Source: Candidatus Poribacteria bacterium
GTDB taxonomy: Bacteria > Poribacteria > WGA-4E > WGA-3G
Reading direction: 5' to 3'
Length of the DNA stretch: 64,000 bases
Assembly: GCA_022827625.1 (NCBI GenBank)
Contig: JAJEIE010000008.1
Span: forward strand, 124,001 to 188,000
The translations under genes and the position numbers were made by a program. Below, one piece after another: positions 42,235 to 51,247 of this stretch. The stretch's first letter is position 1, and the number at the start of each line of letters is the position of its first letter. The notes below the pieces were generated by a model. It ran no database searches, had not been told where the DNA came from, and saw only the letters and a list, made by a program, of their open reading frames with translations.

Positions 42235-45200
42235 TTGAAGACTCATAAATACTGCTTTCTAATAATCTTAATATCCCTCATTTTAGGATATAGTACAGCG
42301 TCTGCCCAACAAGATCTTGCGCAACAGGCGTATCTTATTTTTCAACAAAACTGTCTCGGTTGCCACGGGCCCCACGGGGCTTTCACCGAGGATCTCATCA
42401 TTGAACACGGGGGGCTCATTGATACGGGGGTCGTTATCCCAGGGAACCCTGATGCCTCTGAATTCTATAAGCGGCTAATTGAAGATACACCAGAGAAACC
42501 GCAGATGCCGTGGGGGGCACCGCCGCTTACCCCCGCAGCACTTGACACCATTCGACAATGGATTCAAGTCGGCGCGCCCAATTGGACTGTTCAACACGAC
42601 ATCGATTTCATCACAACCGATGCGATGCTGACGGCTATCGAGAACCATCTCAACGCACTTGATCCTTTTGACCGCCCCTTTGTCCGTTATTTCACAACGG
42701 CACATCTCTATAATGCCGGTGAAAGTCCTGAAGCACTCGGTGCGTATCACATCGCGCTCTCGAAACTCGTCAATAGCCTTTCCTGGGGATCTGATATTAT
42801 TAATCCACACCCCATTGATGCAGCAGAGACGATTTTTTATATTGACCTACGCAACTATGAATGGGATATCCGTGACGCATGGACACAGATTGAAAATGTA
42901 TATCCCTACGCTATTGAATTTGATCCCGATACCCAAGCAGGGTTACTGGCAAAACTGGCGGATCTCCGTCAAGAAATGGCGTGTGAGGTACCATTTGTGC
43001 ATGCGGATTGGTTTCTCGCCACAGCGTCCCTGCCACCGCTCTACCACGATATTCTGGCACTCCCTGCCACAGAACGTGAACTGGAGCGAGAGTTGGGTAT
43101 AGATGTAGAGCGGAATCTACGAACTGCTCCGGGCAATCGCGTCTGGCGTGCGGGCACGAACAATTCTGGCGTATCGACGAACAACCGAGTTGTGGAGCGT
43201 CACAGATCTCCGCATGGTGCGTATTGGAAGAGCCACGACTTTGCGAGTAGCGTTGATGAGAAAAATATCTTCACACATCCGTTGTTTTTCGAGCGTGATG
43301 GGGGTGAAGTAATCTTCAACCTACCGAACGGTTTGCAGGCGTATTACATCTCGGATGCATTAGGGAATCGGATAGATGTTGCGCCTACAGAAATCGTTTC
43401 CAATCCTGCGGCGAGTGATCCTGCGGTTCGTAATGGTATCTCCTGCATCGGTTGCCACACGGAAGGCATGAAGGAGTTTGAAGATGGTGTTCGGTCTGTG
43501 ATAGAACAGACGGAGAATCCGAGTTTCGATAAGGACCATGCCTTGCGCCTGTATGTATCAAAAGTGGAGATGGATCGTTTGGTGCGTGAAGATACACAAC
43601 GTTACCGCGATGCGCTTGAAGCCACTGGCGGTGTGTTCGGTGGTATAGAACCCGTGCATCGTTTCTACGAAGCGTTTCAAGATGCGCTTGATGCAGCACA
43701 CGCTGCCGCCGCTGTCGGTTTAGAAACGGAGGCGTTCCTTGGCGAAATTCGAGAGAAGTCAAGTTTACAGCGTTTAGGTTTGGCGGGACTGCTCAGTGGT
43801 GGTAATGTGAAACGCGACGCATGGACAACGCAATTCCATCAGGTGATTTTGGCACTCAATTCTGAAGATACGCCCACCCCACCACCAGTGGTTATAGTCC
43901 CTCCGCGGCCAAGACCCACGCCTTCTGATGGTCTCATCCCTGATTCAAACCTCCGTACCGTAATTGCAGAAATACTCGGCAAAGCACCTACTGACGCAAT
44001 TACGGAGACGGATTTGGCACGGTTGACGCGTATTGATGCCGATGAAAGAGGCATAACGGATTTGACAGGGCTTGAGCATGCCACAAGATTGGAACGGATA
44101 GAATTCCGGAACAACTCAATATCAGACCTCTCGCCACTGCAGAACTTAACACGACTCAATAACATCAAGTTGCGCGGGAATAATATCACCGATGTGTCGC
44201 CACTTGCTGACTTAACCAACGTGGATTGGCTCGGACTTGAACAGAATGCAATCACCGATTTATCCCCGCTGAGAAGATTAATAAAATTGAATGGGATCGG
44301 GATTGATGGCAATCCTATATCGGATGTGTCCCCCCTTGCCAATCTCATTAGTCTGGAGCGTCTAAACGCTTGGCGTACGCCTATTACAGACTTTTCTGCT
44401 TTGGCGAATTTACCCAGACTCCGCTGGATAGAGTTTGGCAACGATAGGTTAATATCAGCGATGCCAACCCTGAAGGGGTTAAGAGCACTGGAACGGCTGG
44501 TGATCCACGGCTGCAGCATTTCAGACCTATCCTCACTAACCGAGCTAACACAACTGGAATGGTTAGAGTTGGTGAATAATCTTATCTCTGATGTGTCGTC
44601 GTTAACGAAATTAACAGATTTGAGAATACTGAATCTTGATGCCAACATCATATCGGATCCATCTCCCCTCGCAGCCTTAACAGACTTGGAAGTACTTTAC
44701 CTTGAAAACAACGTTATATCCGATGTGTCGTCTCTCGCAGGATTCAAAAACTTAGAGCGACTTGACCTCCGCAATAACGCCATATCCGATTTTTCGCCGC
44801 TGAGCGTATTGCCTGACGAGACCTTTGTCCGGATGGAGGGCAACCCTGGATTCCCCGCAGGCGGTCCGAAAATTGCGGGTCCCTGGTTATGGGCAATTGT
44901 CCCTGGAACGCGGCTTGAGGACAACGTAGACTTTCTGGCATTGGCGACTGATGGCGCAGCAACGGAACTAAAGGTGTCTACCAACGGTGCTAAGGAAGGA
45001 AAGGCGGTCGGGAATAGTAAATGGACGCTGCATCGGCTTTCTACTTCTGGCGGTGATAACATAAACCGGATGACCGCTGCCCTCGGTTGGGGGGAACGGG
45101 AAGAGATATATGACCATATCGTCTACGGTTCGGTCGTCTTGGATTCACCGGAAGAACAACAGACCACCATGCTCGTCGGGAGTGATGATGCCGTCAAAGT

Positions 45201-46446
45201 CTGGCTCAACGGTGAGGTAGTCCACCAAGCATTTGTTGCACGTGGGGCTGGCGATTACCAAGACTTTTTCCCTGTCACCCTGAAACAGGGGCAGAATGTC
45301 TTATTAGTTGCCCTTGACAACCACGGTCATGGGGGGTTTAGTGGTTTCTTTGGCTTCGCACCTGATGCCAAATATGAGGTCTTCCAACCCGGTATTAATT
45401 TCACCTTTTCTACAGAGGCAACACAGGTTGAGGTCGGGGACATCTTCACTGTGGATCTGATAGTGGAGAATATCGACAATTTAGCAGGTTGGCAGACAGA
45501 TATCGTGTTTAACCGGACTGTTCTAAGGGCACTGGGTGTCACCGAAGGTGATTTCTTAGAGCAAGGTGGTGGGGATACCTTCTTTAAGAACGGTACGATT
45601 AATAACACCACCGGTAAAGTCACAGGTGTGCAGGGGGTACAACTCTCCAAAGGCGATATGAACAGATACGGAACACTCCTCTCTGTGAGATTCACAGCCG
45701 TCGCAAACGGAGAAAGCCAACTCACAGTGGATAACTTCCAAGCGGGTTCGAGCAGGGGAGAGAAGATTTCCGCAACGCCATCGGAGATTACGCTTATTGT
45801 TGGCGGCGACGCATCTGCAACACCGGCGTGGGATGTGAACGGAGATGGCACAACAAATATTCTTGATCTTGTTCTTATATCCCAAGACCTTGGAAAATCT
45901 GCCTCGCTAAACTTACGGAATGACGTGAATGGTGATGGTATTATCAATATCTTGGATTTAATCATTGTGGCACAGCATCTCGGTGAGTCTACCGGAGTCG
46001 CAGCACCTTTGCATATCGCTATCAGCGATTTAGAACTAAATCCAGCGACCATTCAGGCATGGATTGAGCAAGCACAGGCTAAAGATGACGGATCCATCCG
46101 TTTCCGGGAAGCCATCGCGAACCTCCAACAACTTTTGACATCACTGATTCCAGAGGAAACCGCGCTTCTCCACAACTACCCGAATCCCTTCAATCCAGAG
46201 ACGTGGATACCTTATCAGCTCGCTGAAGCTGCCGAGATCACGGTGCGTATCTATGCTGCGAATGGCGTATTAATCCGAATACTCGCCTTAGGACATCAGA
46301 CTCCGGGTACCTACCAGAGTCGGAGTCGGGCAGTGTATTGGGATGGCAAAAATGAGGTCGGTGAGTCGGTCGCAAGTGGTGTCTATTTCTATACGCTGAC
46401 TGCCGGTGATTTCACTGCTACTCGCAAAATGCTTATTAGGAAGTAA
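42235..46446 (+). CDS. c-type-haem / LRR / cohesin / dockerin surface protein with sorting domain
   Basis: 1403 residues. I choose TTG 42235 because the GAAGGAG ribosome site lies 7 bases away; TTG 42229 is too close. Order: signal peptide (1-24); haem motif CLGCH (Cys40-His44); an all-helical domain of unknown role; second haem motif CIGCH (404-408); LRRs (~600-858); the GPWLW/WLNG beta-sandwich module shared with its neighbour (~881-1045); cohesin (FTFSTEATQVEVGD to the ITLIVGG region, ~1056-1190); dockerin (DVNGDGTTNILDL, DVNGDGIINILDL, ~1199-1250); a conserved helical linker; and the PNPFNPETW sorting domain (~1310-1403). Cytochrome, scaffold and adhesion modules are combined in one exported chain. 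Redox function is inferred only from the two haem sites. Confidence 0.92.
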   Translation: MKTHKYCFLIILISLILGYSTASAQQDLAQQAYLIFQQNCLGCHGPHGAFTEDLIIEHGGLIDTGVVIPGNPDASEFYKRLIEDTPEKPQMPWGAPPLTPAALDTIRQWIQVGAPNWTVQHDIDFITTDAMLTAIENHLNALDPFDRPFVRYFTTAHLYNAGESPEALGAYHIALSKLVNSLSWGSDIINPHPIDAAETIFYIDLRNYEWDIRDAWTQIENVYPYAIEFDPDTQAGLLAKLADLRQEMACEVPFVHADWFLATASLPPLYHDILALPATERELERELGIDVERNLRTAPGNRVWRAGTNNSGVSTNNRVVERHRSPHGAYWKSHDFASSVDEKNIFTHPLFFERDGGEVIFNLPNGLQAYYISDALGNRIDVAPTEIVSNPAASDPAVRNGISCIGCHTEGMKEFEDGVRSVIEQTENPSFDKDHALRLYVSKVEMDRLVREDTQRYRDALEATGGVFGGIEPVHRFYEAFQDALDAAHAAAAVGLETEAFLGEIREKSSLQRLGLAGLLSGGNVKRDAWTTQFHQVILALNSEDTPTPPPVVIVPPRPRPTPSDGLIPDSNLRTVIAEILGKAPTDAITETDLARLTRIDADERGITDLTGLEHATRLERIEFRNNSISDLSPLQNLTRLNNIKLRGNNITDVSPLADLTNVDWLGLEQNAITDLSPLRRLIKLNGIGIDGNPISDVSPLANLISLERLNAWRTPITDFSALANLPRLRWIEFGNDRLISAMPTLKGLRALERLVIHGCSISDLSSLTELTQLEWLELVNNLISDVSSLTKLTDLRILNLDANIISDPSPLAALTDLEVLYLENNVISDVSSLAGFKNLERLDLRNNAISDFSPLSVLPDETFVRMEGNPGFPAGGPKIAGPWLWAIVPGTRLEDNVDFLALATDGAATELKVSTNGAKEGKAVGNSKWTLHRLSTSGGDNINRMTAALGWGEREEIYDHIVYGSVVLDSPEEQQTTMLVGSDDAVKVWLNGEVVHQAFVARGAGDYQDFFPVTLKQGQNVLLVALDNHGHGGFSGFFGFAPDAKYEVFQPGINFTFSTEATQVEVGDIFTVDLIVENIDNLAGWQTDIVFNRTVLRALGVTEGDFLEQGGGDTFFKNGTINNTTGKVTGVQGVQLSKGDMNRYGTLLSVRFTAVANGESQLTVDNFQAGSSRGEKISATPSEITLIVGGDASATPAWDVNGDGTTNILDLVLISQDLGKSASLNLRNDVNGDGIINILDLIIVAQHLGESTGVAAPLHIAISDLELNPATIQAWIEQAQAKDDGSIRFREAIANLQQLLTSLIPEETALLHNYPNPFNPETWIPYQLAEAAEITVRIYAANGVLIRILALGHQTPGTYQSRSRAVYWDGKNEVGESVASGVYFYTLTAGDFTATRKMLIRK

Positions 46447-46557
46447 ATCGGGACTTACAGATACAGAATGTTCCAAAGTCTGTCAAGTTGCGAAGTTGTT
46501 TCAAAACAGCAGCCAACTTTACAGACTTGCGAACTTTAGAACACTTGCAAACTTTTT

Positions 46558-46935
46558 TTAGGTGGTGCTATAATAACCCAGAAAGGCGATATCGCGTAAA
46601 CCGCGGAAAAGTTGGCGGCGGATGCCGAAACGACTCTGCGCCCAACTGTCTATATATCTCACTGCGTCTCCCGTGTCGAGGCGTGTAAAGACGCACAGTT
46701 TCCCGATGAAAAGCGGCGGACCCCATTGAAATAGATGGATGCCAAGGCGGATCCGAGTCCGTAGAGGTTTGGGCAACTGCTGAACGAACGCATCAATCCT
46801 AATGATCGGTAGCTCCAATGTCGGGTCGTTTGGGACCCCTATCATATAGTAACACACGGATCTGAGGATAGCGTGTTCAACTTGCGTGAAGAAATAGGTG
46901 TCGTTTAGAGTTGCTTTAGCCATCGGCTTGCTCAT
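46558..46935 (-). CDS. Small GMC-oxidoreductase-associated subunit-like protein, probably truncated
   Basis: 125 residues. HAILRSVCYYMIG, LPKPLRTRIRLGIHLFQWGP and RFGIRRQLFRGLRDIAFLGYYS resemble the small protein that accompanies GMC-family or gluconate 2-dehydrogenase-type oxidoreductases. In those proteins the chain usually continues 15-20 residues past the YY motif; here it stops at YYSTT. No GMC oxidoreductase gene follows; the next feature downstream is the convergent LRR gene. It overlaps the upstream isomerase gene by 20 bases. Function unassigned; it may be an orphan or relic. Confidence 0.6.
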   Translation of the reverse strand: MSKPMAKATLNDTYFFTQVEHAILRSVCYYMIGVPNDPTLELPIIRIDAFVQQLPKPLRTRIRLGIHLFQWGPPLFIGKLCVFTRLDTGDAVRYIDSWAQSRFGIRRQLFRGLRDIAFLGYYSTT

Positions 46936-47833
46936 TCGATAGCGATTCGCACAATTCGCGTGCTTCTGTCACCGGTGCTGCTTCACAAGGACGGATTTCC
47001 AACACCTTCAACATCTCCGCGGGCAGCGCCGCAAAGATTTCGTCCCATTCGAGGTCCCCTGTTCCTGGTGGATGGTATGCCCGGAGCCCTTGCAGGTCGT
47101 GCAAGTTCACACCAACGAGGTGTTCCGAGTAGTGCTCAAGCCATGTATCCGCCCAACAAACGCCGAGTCTTTCCTGTAACGCGGCGTGTCCAACATCGTG
47201 CCAGTAGCGCATCGGGCTGCCGTAGAATTTCTCAAAGAACAATCCAACTTCGTCGAAATTCGGGATTTGGTAGTAGCGCGGACGGTTTTCAATAGCGATA
47301 CAGAGTTCCATCCGCAGCGCAGATTCATTGAGCGCGTCGAGACTCCGTAGAACCGCGTCTTGGTGTTTGGCTTCTTTGCGCTTTCGCCATTCAGTGGCTT
47401 CTGTCACTTTCTGACCAAAGGCTTCAAATTCACGCTCACCGTAATCGTAAAGTTCAGTCATCAGGTATGACCGGTCGTAAGTATCCACCTCGCCGAGGTG
47501 CAGAACGACGATTGGCGTTTCCAATTCAACGGCGAGTTCCATTGTCTGGATCGTGCGTCGGACCGCTTCTTGTCGTTCATCCGCATTCAGACTGGAAAGT
47601 GAAATTTTGTCCGTTTCTGCCGCTGTTTGAGACGTTCCTGGAAGGATGGGACAAAAATTGTGAATCGAGCAGGGCGAGTTTTCACGAAGGTATGGCTTGA
47701 GTTGTTCCACCTGATCCGGTGTAAGATGTCTACTCAGTTCGAGTTTCTCAAAACCCAGCGTTTTGAGTTCATCAAAGAGTGCGGCACCGTCTGACTGGTT
47801 CAAGGCATTCCACATTGTCGAAATTGCTAACAT
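46916..47833 (-). CDS. Sugar phosphate isomerase/epimerase-like TIM barrel
   Basis: 305 residues from ATG 47833; ATG 47860 is possible but lies in low-complexity GTTGGTTGTCGG repeats. The xylose-isomerase-like (AP endonuclease 2) fold is shown by LAISTMWNALN, KLELSRHLT, IVVLHLGEVD, CIAIENRPRYYQIPNFDEV, WHDVGHAAL and GVNLHDLQGLRAYHPPGTGDLEW (quoted part: GVNLHDLQGLRAYHPPGTGD). The His and Glu residues at strand ends fit a metal site. Family members isomerise or epimerise sugars or inositols, but the substrate is unknown. It probably shares a transcript with the GMC-associated fragment. Confidence 0.82.
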   Translation of the reverse strand: MLAISTMWNALNQSDGAALFDELKTLGFEKLELSRHLTPDQVEQLKPYLRENSPCSIHNFCPILPGTSQTAAETDKISLSSLNADERQEAVRRTIQTMELAVELETPIVVLHLGEVDTYDRSYLMTELYDYGEREFEAFGQKVTEATEWRKRKEAKHQDAVLRSLDALNESALRMELCIAIENRPRYYQIPNFDEVGLFFEKFYGSPMRYWHDVGHAALQERLGVCWADTWLEHYSEHLVGVNLHDLQGLRAYHPPGTGDLEWDEIFAALPAEMLKVLEIRPCEAAPVTEARELCESLSNEQADG

Positions 47834-47971
47834 ATTTATTGGTTGTTGGTTGTCGGTCATCGGTTGTCGGCATTCATACCATTGATTTTCTAAAATTGTT
47901 AAAAAACCTATTTGAGGTTATGAGAGGTTTGTTAACGATTCAATATCTGCAAGGACAACGGACGCAGCAGC

Positions 47972-48583
47972 TCAGAAGCAATCGTTAAAAATAACTTTCC
48001 GTCCTTTGACTTGCAATCTACCTTGTGCGTACCATCTAATCACTTGCGGGTAGAGTTTATGCTCCTCAATCTGAATTCGATTGTGTAAGCGCTCCTCGTC
48101 GTCCGTATCCAAAACCGGGACAGCCGCCTGCGCGATGATAGGTCCAGAATCGACTCCTTCATCAACAAAATGAACGGTGACACCCGCAATTTTTACACCA
48201 TAAGCCAAGGTGTCAGCAACCGGATGTGCCCCTGGAAATGCGGGTAAGAGCGTTGGATGGACGTTAATAATGCGATTCTGGTATTTTCGGACAAACGGGG
48301 GTTGGAACAACTTCATGAAGCCTGCAAGCACAATCAGTTCTGCAGCGTAATGTTCGATAAGTTTTGAAATTTCTGCATCAAAATCGACGCGATTCTCAAA
48401 ATCTTGGGTCCTAACAACGTGTGTTGGTATACCAGCACTTGCTGCACGTGTAAGGGCATACGCCTTCCGCCGGTCACTAATGACAACTGCTATGTCAATG
48501 CCGCTGGTTTCGTCTTGATGTAACTGCTCAATGAGAGTTTGGAGATTTGTTCCGCTCCCTGAAGCAAGGACTGCGATTTTCAA
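47972..48583 (-). CDS. purN: Phosphoribosylglycinamide formyltransferase
   Basis: 203 residues. PurN transfers a formyl group from 10-formyl-THF to GAR in purine synthesis. The nucleotide start MKIAVLASGSGTNLQTLI, the catalytic triad Asn107 and His109 (INVHPTLLPAFPG) and Asp145 (VDEGVDSG) are all intact, and the length is normal. It is isolated from other pur genes. The ATG has no strong Shine-Dalgarno. Upstream DNA (48584-48740) contains a palindrome and an IS605-like right end. Confidence 0.95.
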   Translation of the reverse strand: MKIAVLASGSGTNLQTLIEQLHQDETSGIDIAVVISDRRKAYALTRAASAGIPTHVVRTQDFENRVDFDAEISKLIEHYAAELIVLAGFMKLFQPPFVRKYQNRIINVHPTLLPAFPGAHPVADTLAYGVKIAGVTVHFVDEGVDSGPIIAQAAVPVLDTDDEERLHNRIQIEEHKLYPQVIRWYAQGRLQVKGRKVIFNDCF

Positions 48584-48654
48584 TTTTTTAATTCAATTGC
48601 TCCTGAGCTGCCCTTCCATTGTCCGGGCAGATGTTCAATTGTTACTGTGTTGTA

Positions 48655-48675
48655 GCATAGGCTGTTAGCCTGTGC
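48655..48675. repeat. CTGTTAG-type palindrome GCATAGGCT-GTT-AGCCTGTGC
   Basis: Nine-base arms with one mismatch. It shares the frame TGTAGC.TAGGCTGTTAGCCTG with 31300-31320. Confidence 0.65.
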
Positions 48676-48689
48676 CACGCGACGGACGG

Positions 48690-48742
48690 TCTTTAAGTTG
48701 CTACGAAGCCGAAGCCCATGCCTTTGGGTGTTGGGTAGTATC
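48690..48742 (+). mobile_element. Possible IS200/IS605-like right-end relic
   Basis: GCTACGAAGCCGAAGCCCATG then CCTTTGGGTGTTGGGTAGTATCACC looks like an IS605 right-end subterminal hairpin followed by its cleavage region. It abuts the stop codon of the VWA gene (48741). No transposase or TnpB sequence can be read. Evidence is motif memory only. Confidence 0.35.
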
Positions 48743-50522
48743 ACCAATACAGATTGTTTGTTGTGTGTCCTTCCGGGATAGGCACCCAAACGCCGCCAGT
48801 TTTGTTCGCGACTTGCTGCTGGAAATCGTCGTAAGTGCCAACGACGCTGACGAGAACACGTTTTTGCTGTAACATTTGGATAATTGCCAATGGTGAGTAT
48901 TCACCATCTGCAGGTTCATCTGTAATTAGGATGAAATACGGCTGCGCATTCGAGCGGAGTTTAAGCCGCCGGAGTCCCTCAGCAACAGCGTCTAACAACA
49001 TTTCGTTTTCTTGGCACGGCAATTCGACGATTTTCCGAATCTGGTCGAGTGTCTGTGGCGGGTTGAATACATTCACAATGTTCACCGATGCCCGCGATCG
49101 GAAACGCACCACACCTATCTGGTAATCTATAAAGGCATTGTCCCAATCACGAACGATGATGTCGAGTTGTTGCAGAAAATGTGGCAGTTTTTCGTCCATA
49201 CTCTTGCTACTGTCAACGAACAAGACAATATCGACCGGTGTGCTGCTACCATGCCGGAGTAGATCGCTGCCGATTTTTGACACATTTGCCCATTGTGCGT
49301 GGCGGAGGGATGCCGCTTTACTGCGCGGGGTCTTTTGCACAGGGGTTCGCTGTGCTATTTGGGGCTGCTGTTCTTCAGGAATGACATGCCACTTACCACC
49401 TGTTTTCGCAGCAAGGATTTGATGTTCATCAATAGGAAGCCCAAGCACATTCACATAAATCCCGAACTCTCGGCAATACGCAATGGCATCTTCGACCGCC
49501 AATCCGTCTCGACTCGTCAAAGCTTCATCGGTAACAAGAATAAAGTGCCTTTTAGATGTCGGACGGAATCGGAGTTCCTTGATGGTTTGTGCAATAGCGT
49601 CCAGTGCGTGTTCGTCTTGATGTACGTCAATCGCTTGAAGCGTCCGTTTGTATTCGGTGAAACTCTTTGTGAGTTGAAAAACACTGATTCTGTTTCGGTT
49701 TTTGTTCGCCCAGAATTCCGTTACACCCAGAGCGTAGTCTATTTTGGCGGCTTTGTATACATCTACCATCTCCTTGAGATGCTCCACGACGGATTTAATA
49801 TTGTCACGCATACTACCGCTGGCATCGATAACGAAGACGACATCAATGGGACCCCCATCGCTTGTTTCAACAATCTCCCGCGCCAATTTTTCCATAAGTC
49901 TTGAAAATGGGATGTGTGGGAGTGCTTTCCGCCTTTCGCGTATTTCTGCCAACTGTGCCGGAGAGAAACTTACCTCTTCTTCGATGATTTTAATCGGTAC
50001 AACCTCTGTAGCACGTTGGGCACGCGGAGGACCCGGACGTCTCACACCGAAAGTCTTGTTCCCTGCTGGACTTGAGGCTTCCGTTTTGGACAAATTTCCC
50101 TTGATATCCCGAAGGTGCCGAGTCTTCGTGCTGACCTCGTTCCAGTTCTGTTCTGCTATATCAAGGGACGTTGGGGATTCTTCTTTTTCAATTTCGGCTT
50201 GCAAACTACGTCCTAAGGCAGGACGTGGCACTTCAGTGGTTACCGAGACAGGGGCTGCTAAAGATGGAACGGACGCACCGGTACTGGACTGCGGAGAGAC
50301 AGGGTTTACCAATTCGCGTGTGGGCGCGCGAAAACGCGGTGAGACCTTTTTCAGCAACGGTTTCGGTTCGACAGTCTGTGCTGTTGAAATCAGTTCCACC
50401 ACAAAGTTTGCTTTCTCCGACGCTATCGGCTGGTTCTGGACAGCGATGTAGAACGTCGTGATAAAGAAAAAGAGATGAAATATTAGCGAAATGAATAACG
50501 CTTTCCGAGTTACAGATTTCAT
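48741..50522 (-). CDS. Membrane-anchored protein with two von Willebrand factor A domains
   Basis: 593 residues. An N-terminal TM helix (LFISLIFHLFFFITTFYIAV, ~9-28) with a TonB/TolA-like start is followed by a long Pro/Ser-rich extracytoplasmic linker (~50-200). VWA-1 (~226-395) carries a MIDAS DASGS (233-237), and VWA-2 (~430-585) carries DSSKS (437-441). Both have the later Thr/Asp positions (VTDEAL, ITDEPAD). Both copies end with an AAKTGGKWHVIPE / VANKTGGVWVPIPE motif, showing internal duplication. VWA domains bind metal-dependent protein partners. It lies downstream of an ECF sigma/anti-sigma pair. Confidence 0.88.
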   Translation of the reverse strand: MKSVTRKALFISLIFHLFFFITTFYIAVQNQPIASEKANFVVELISTAQTVEPKPLLKKVSPRFRAPTRELVNPVSPQSSTGASVPSLAAPVSVTTEVPRPALGRSLQAEIEKEESPTSLDIAEQNWNEVSTKTRHLRDIKGNLSKTEASSPAGNKTFGVRRPGPPRAQRATEVVPIKIIEEEVSFSPAQLAEIRERRKALPHIPFSRLMEKLAREIVETSDGGPIDVVFVIDASGSMRDNIKSVVEHLKEMVDVYKAAKIDYALGVTEFWANKNRNRISVFQLTKSFTEYKRTLQAIDVHQDEHALDAIAQTIKELRFRPTSKRHFILVTDEALTSRDGLAVEDAIAYCREFGIYVNVLGLPIDEHQILAAKTGGKWHVIPEEQQPQIAQRTPVQKTPRSKAASLRHAQWANVSKIGSDLLRHGSSTPVDIVLFVDSSKSMDEKLPHFLQQLDIIVRDWDNAFIDYQIGVVRFRSRASVNIVNVFNPPQTLDQIRKIVELPCQENEMLLDAVAEGLRRLKLRSNAQPYFILITDEPADGEYSPLAIIQMLQQKRVLVSVVGTYDDFQQQVANKTGGVWVPIPEGHTTNNLYW

Positions 50523-50550
50523 TGTTTTCGGTTGCCAGTCTTTGTGCCCT

Positions 50551-50604
50551 AAACTGTTAGTTTGCGGATGCTGTTCTATTTGTACCGTAAACTGTTAGTT
50601 TGCG
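50551..50604. repeat. Direct repeat of palindrome AAACTGTTAGTTT
   Basis: Two copies of AAACTGTTAGTTTGCGGATGCTG start at 50551 and 50589, 38 bases apart. The central CTGTTAG is the same as in the 31300 and 48655 palindromes, but the arms are AAA/TTT in place of AGG/CCT. Confidence 0.7.
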
Positions 50605-50632
50605 GATGCTGCTACAGAGGTAGCAGCTTAGG

Positions 50633-51247
50633 TTATTTCTGCTGAAGGGCGGTTGTCAGTAGACGTTTAGGCGGATCGCGACGAATTACCTCAAAGGATA
50701 TTAACTTCTCGTTGTGCATCGCATCCGACTTCTTCCACGCATGTGCCGATTGTCCAAATCTGTCACTGCGCGATGGATAGAGCGTCACACCCACCATCGT
50801 AAAGACACAAAAGGTTAGGGCAAATATGTAAAGCGGGCTGCGCGTCTGAATATTCTGACGCAGTTTGTACGCCAATATTGAGACATGTCGGAACCATTTT
50901 GTGGGGGAGGTCTCTAACCCCGGTACCAAACGTTGCACGACGCGAGACCAAAGGGACGCTTGTTGTTGATGGTGTGTCGTCTCTGATACACGCGTCAGAA
51001 CACCCGCTAAAAAGTCAGTAGAGACTTCTACTTCTCCGCTTTGACGTAGGAATGTGTCGGTTTTTTGCAATCGCTGGACGTAACCGGCACAAGTTCTACA
51101 TTTTTTGAGGTGCTGTTGGATGAGGTAGCGTTTCCATGCTGGCAGCTCTTTATCAATATAAGCGGACAGCTCATCTTGACTCGCAATTTGCGCTTCACAT
51201 GCTGAGTTGTGCGAATGTGGGAATTCGGTGTTTTTATATTTTCGCAT
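50633..51247 (-). CDS. Anti-sigma factor with zinc-finger domain and TM helix
   Basis: 204 residues. SAYIDKELPAWKRYLIQQHLKKCRTC contains the ZAS pattern His46-x3-Cys50-x2-Cys53 (quoted part: YLIQQHLKKCRTCAGY), which holds the sigma factor on the inner face. A TM helix (LYIFALTFCVFTMVGVTLY, ~139-157) leads to a short ~45-residue periplasmic tail. It overlaps the end of the sigma gene by 14 bases, the usual arrangement for translational coupling. The short tail contrasts with the large propellers on the sigma fusions at the left of the window. Confidence 0.88.
   Translation of the reverse strand: MRKYKNTEFPHSHNSACEAQIASQDELSAYIDKELPAWKRYLIQQHLKKCRTCAGYVQRLQKTDTFLRQSGEVEVSTDFLAGVLTRVSETTHHQQQASLWSRVVQRLVPGLETSPTKWFRHVSILAYKLRQNIQTRSPLYIFALTFCVFTMVGVTLYPSRSDRFGQSAHAWKKSDAMHNEKLISFEVIRRDPPKRLLTTALQQK

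Noticed and set aside
43839-44651. Open frame opposite the LRR region of the large surface protein
   Set aside because: Repeat-driven antisense frame, serine-rich, with no supporting signal.
46537-46573. Promoter-like TTGCAA-18-TATAAT on the plus strand
   Set aside because: No plus-strand gene follows; it lies at the end of a minus-strand gene and is probably chance in AT-rich DNA.
47834-47875. GTTGGTTGTCGG-type low-complexity stretches (also near 15536, 19797 and 62168)
   Set aside because: They recur between genes but are too variable and short to define as an element by eye.
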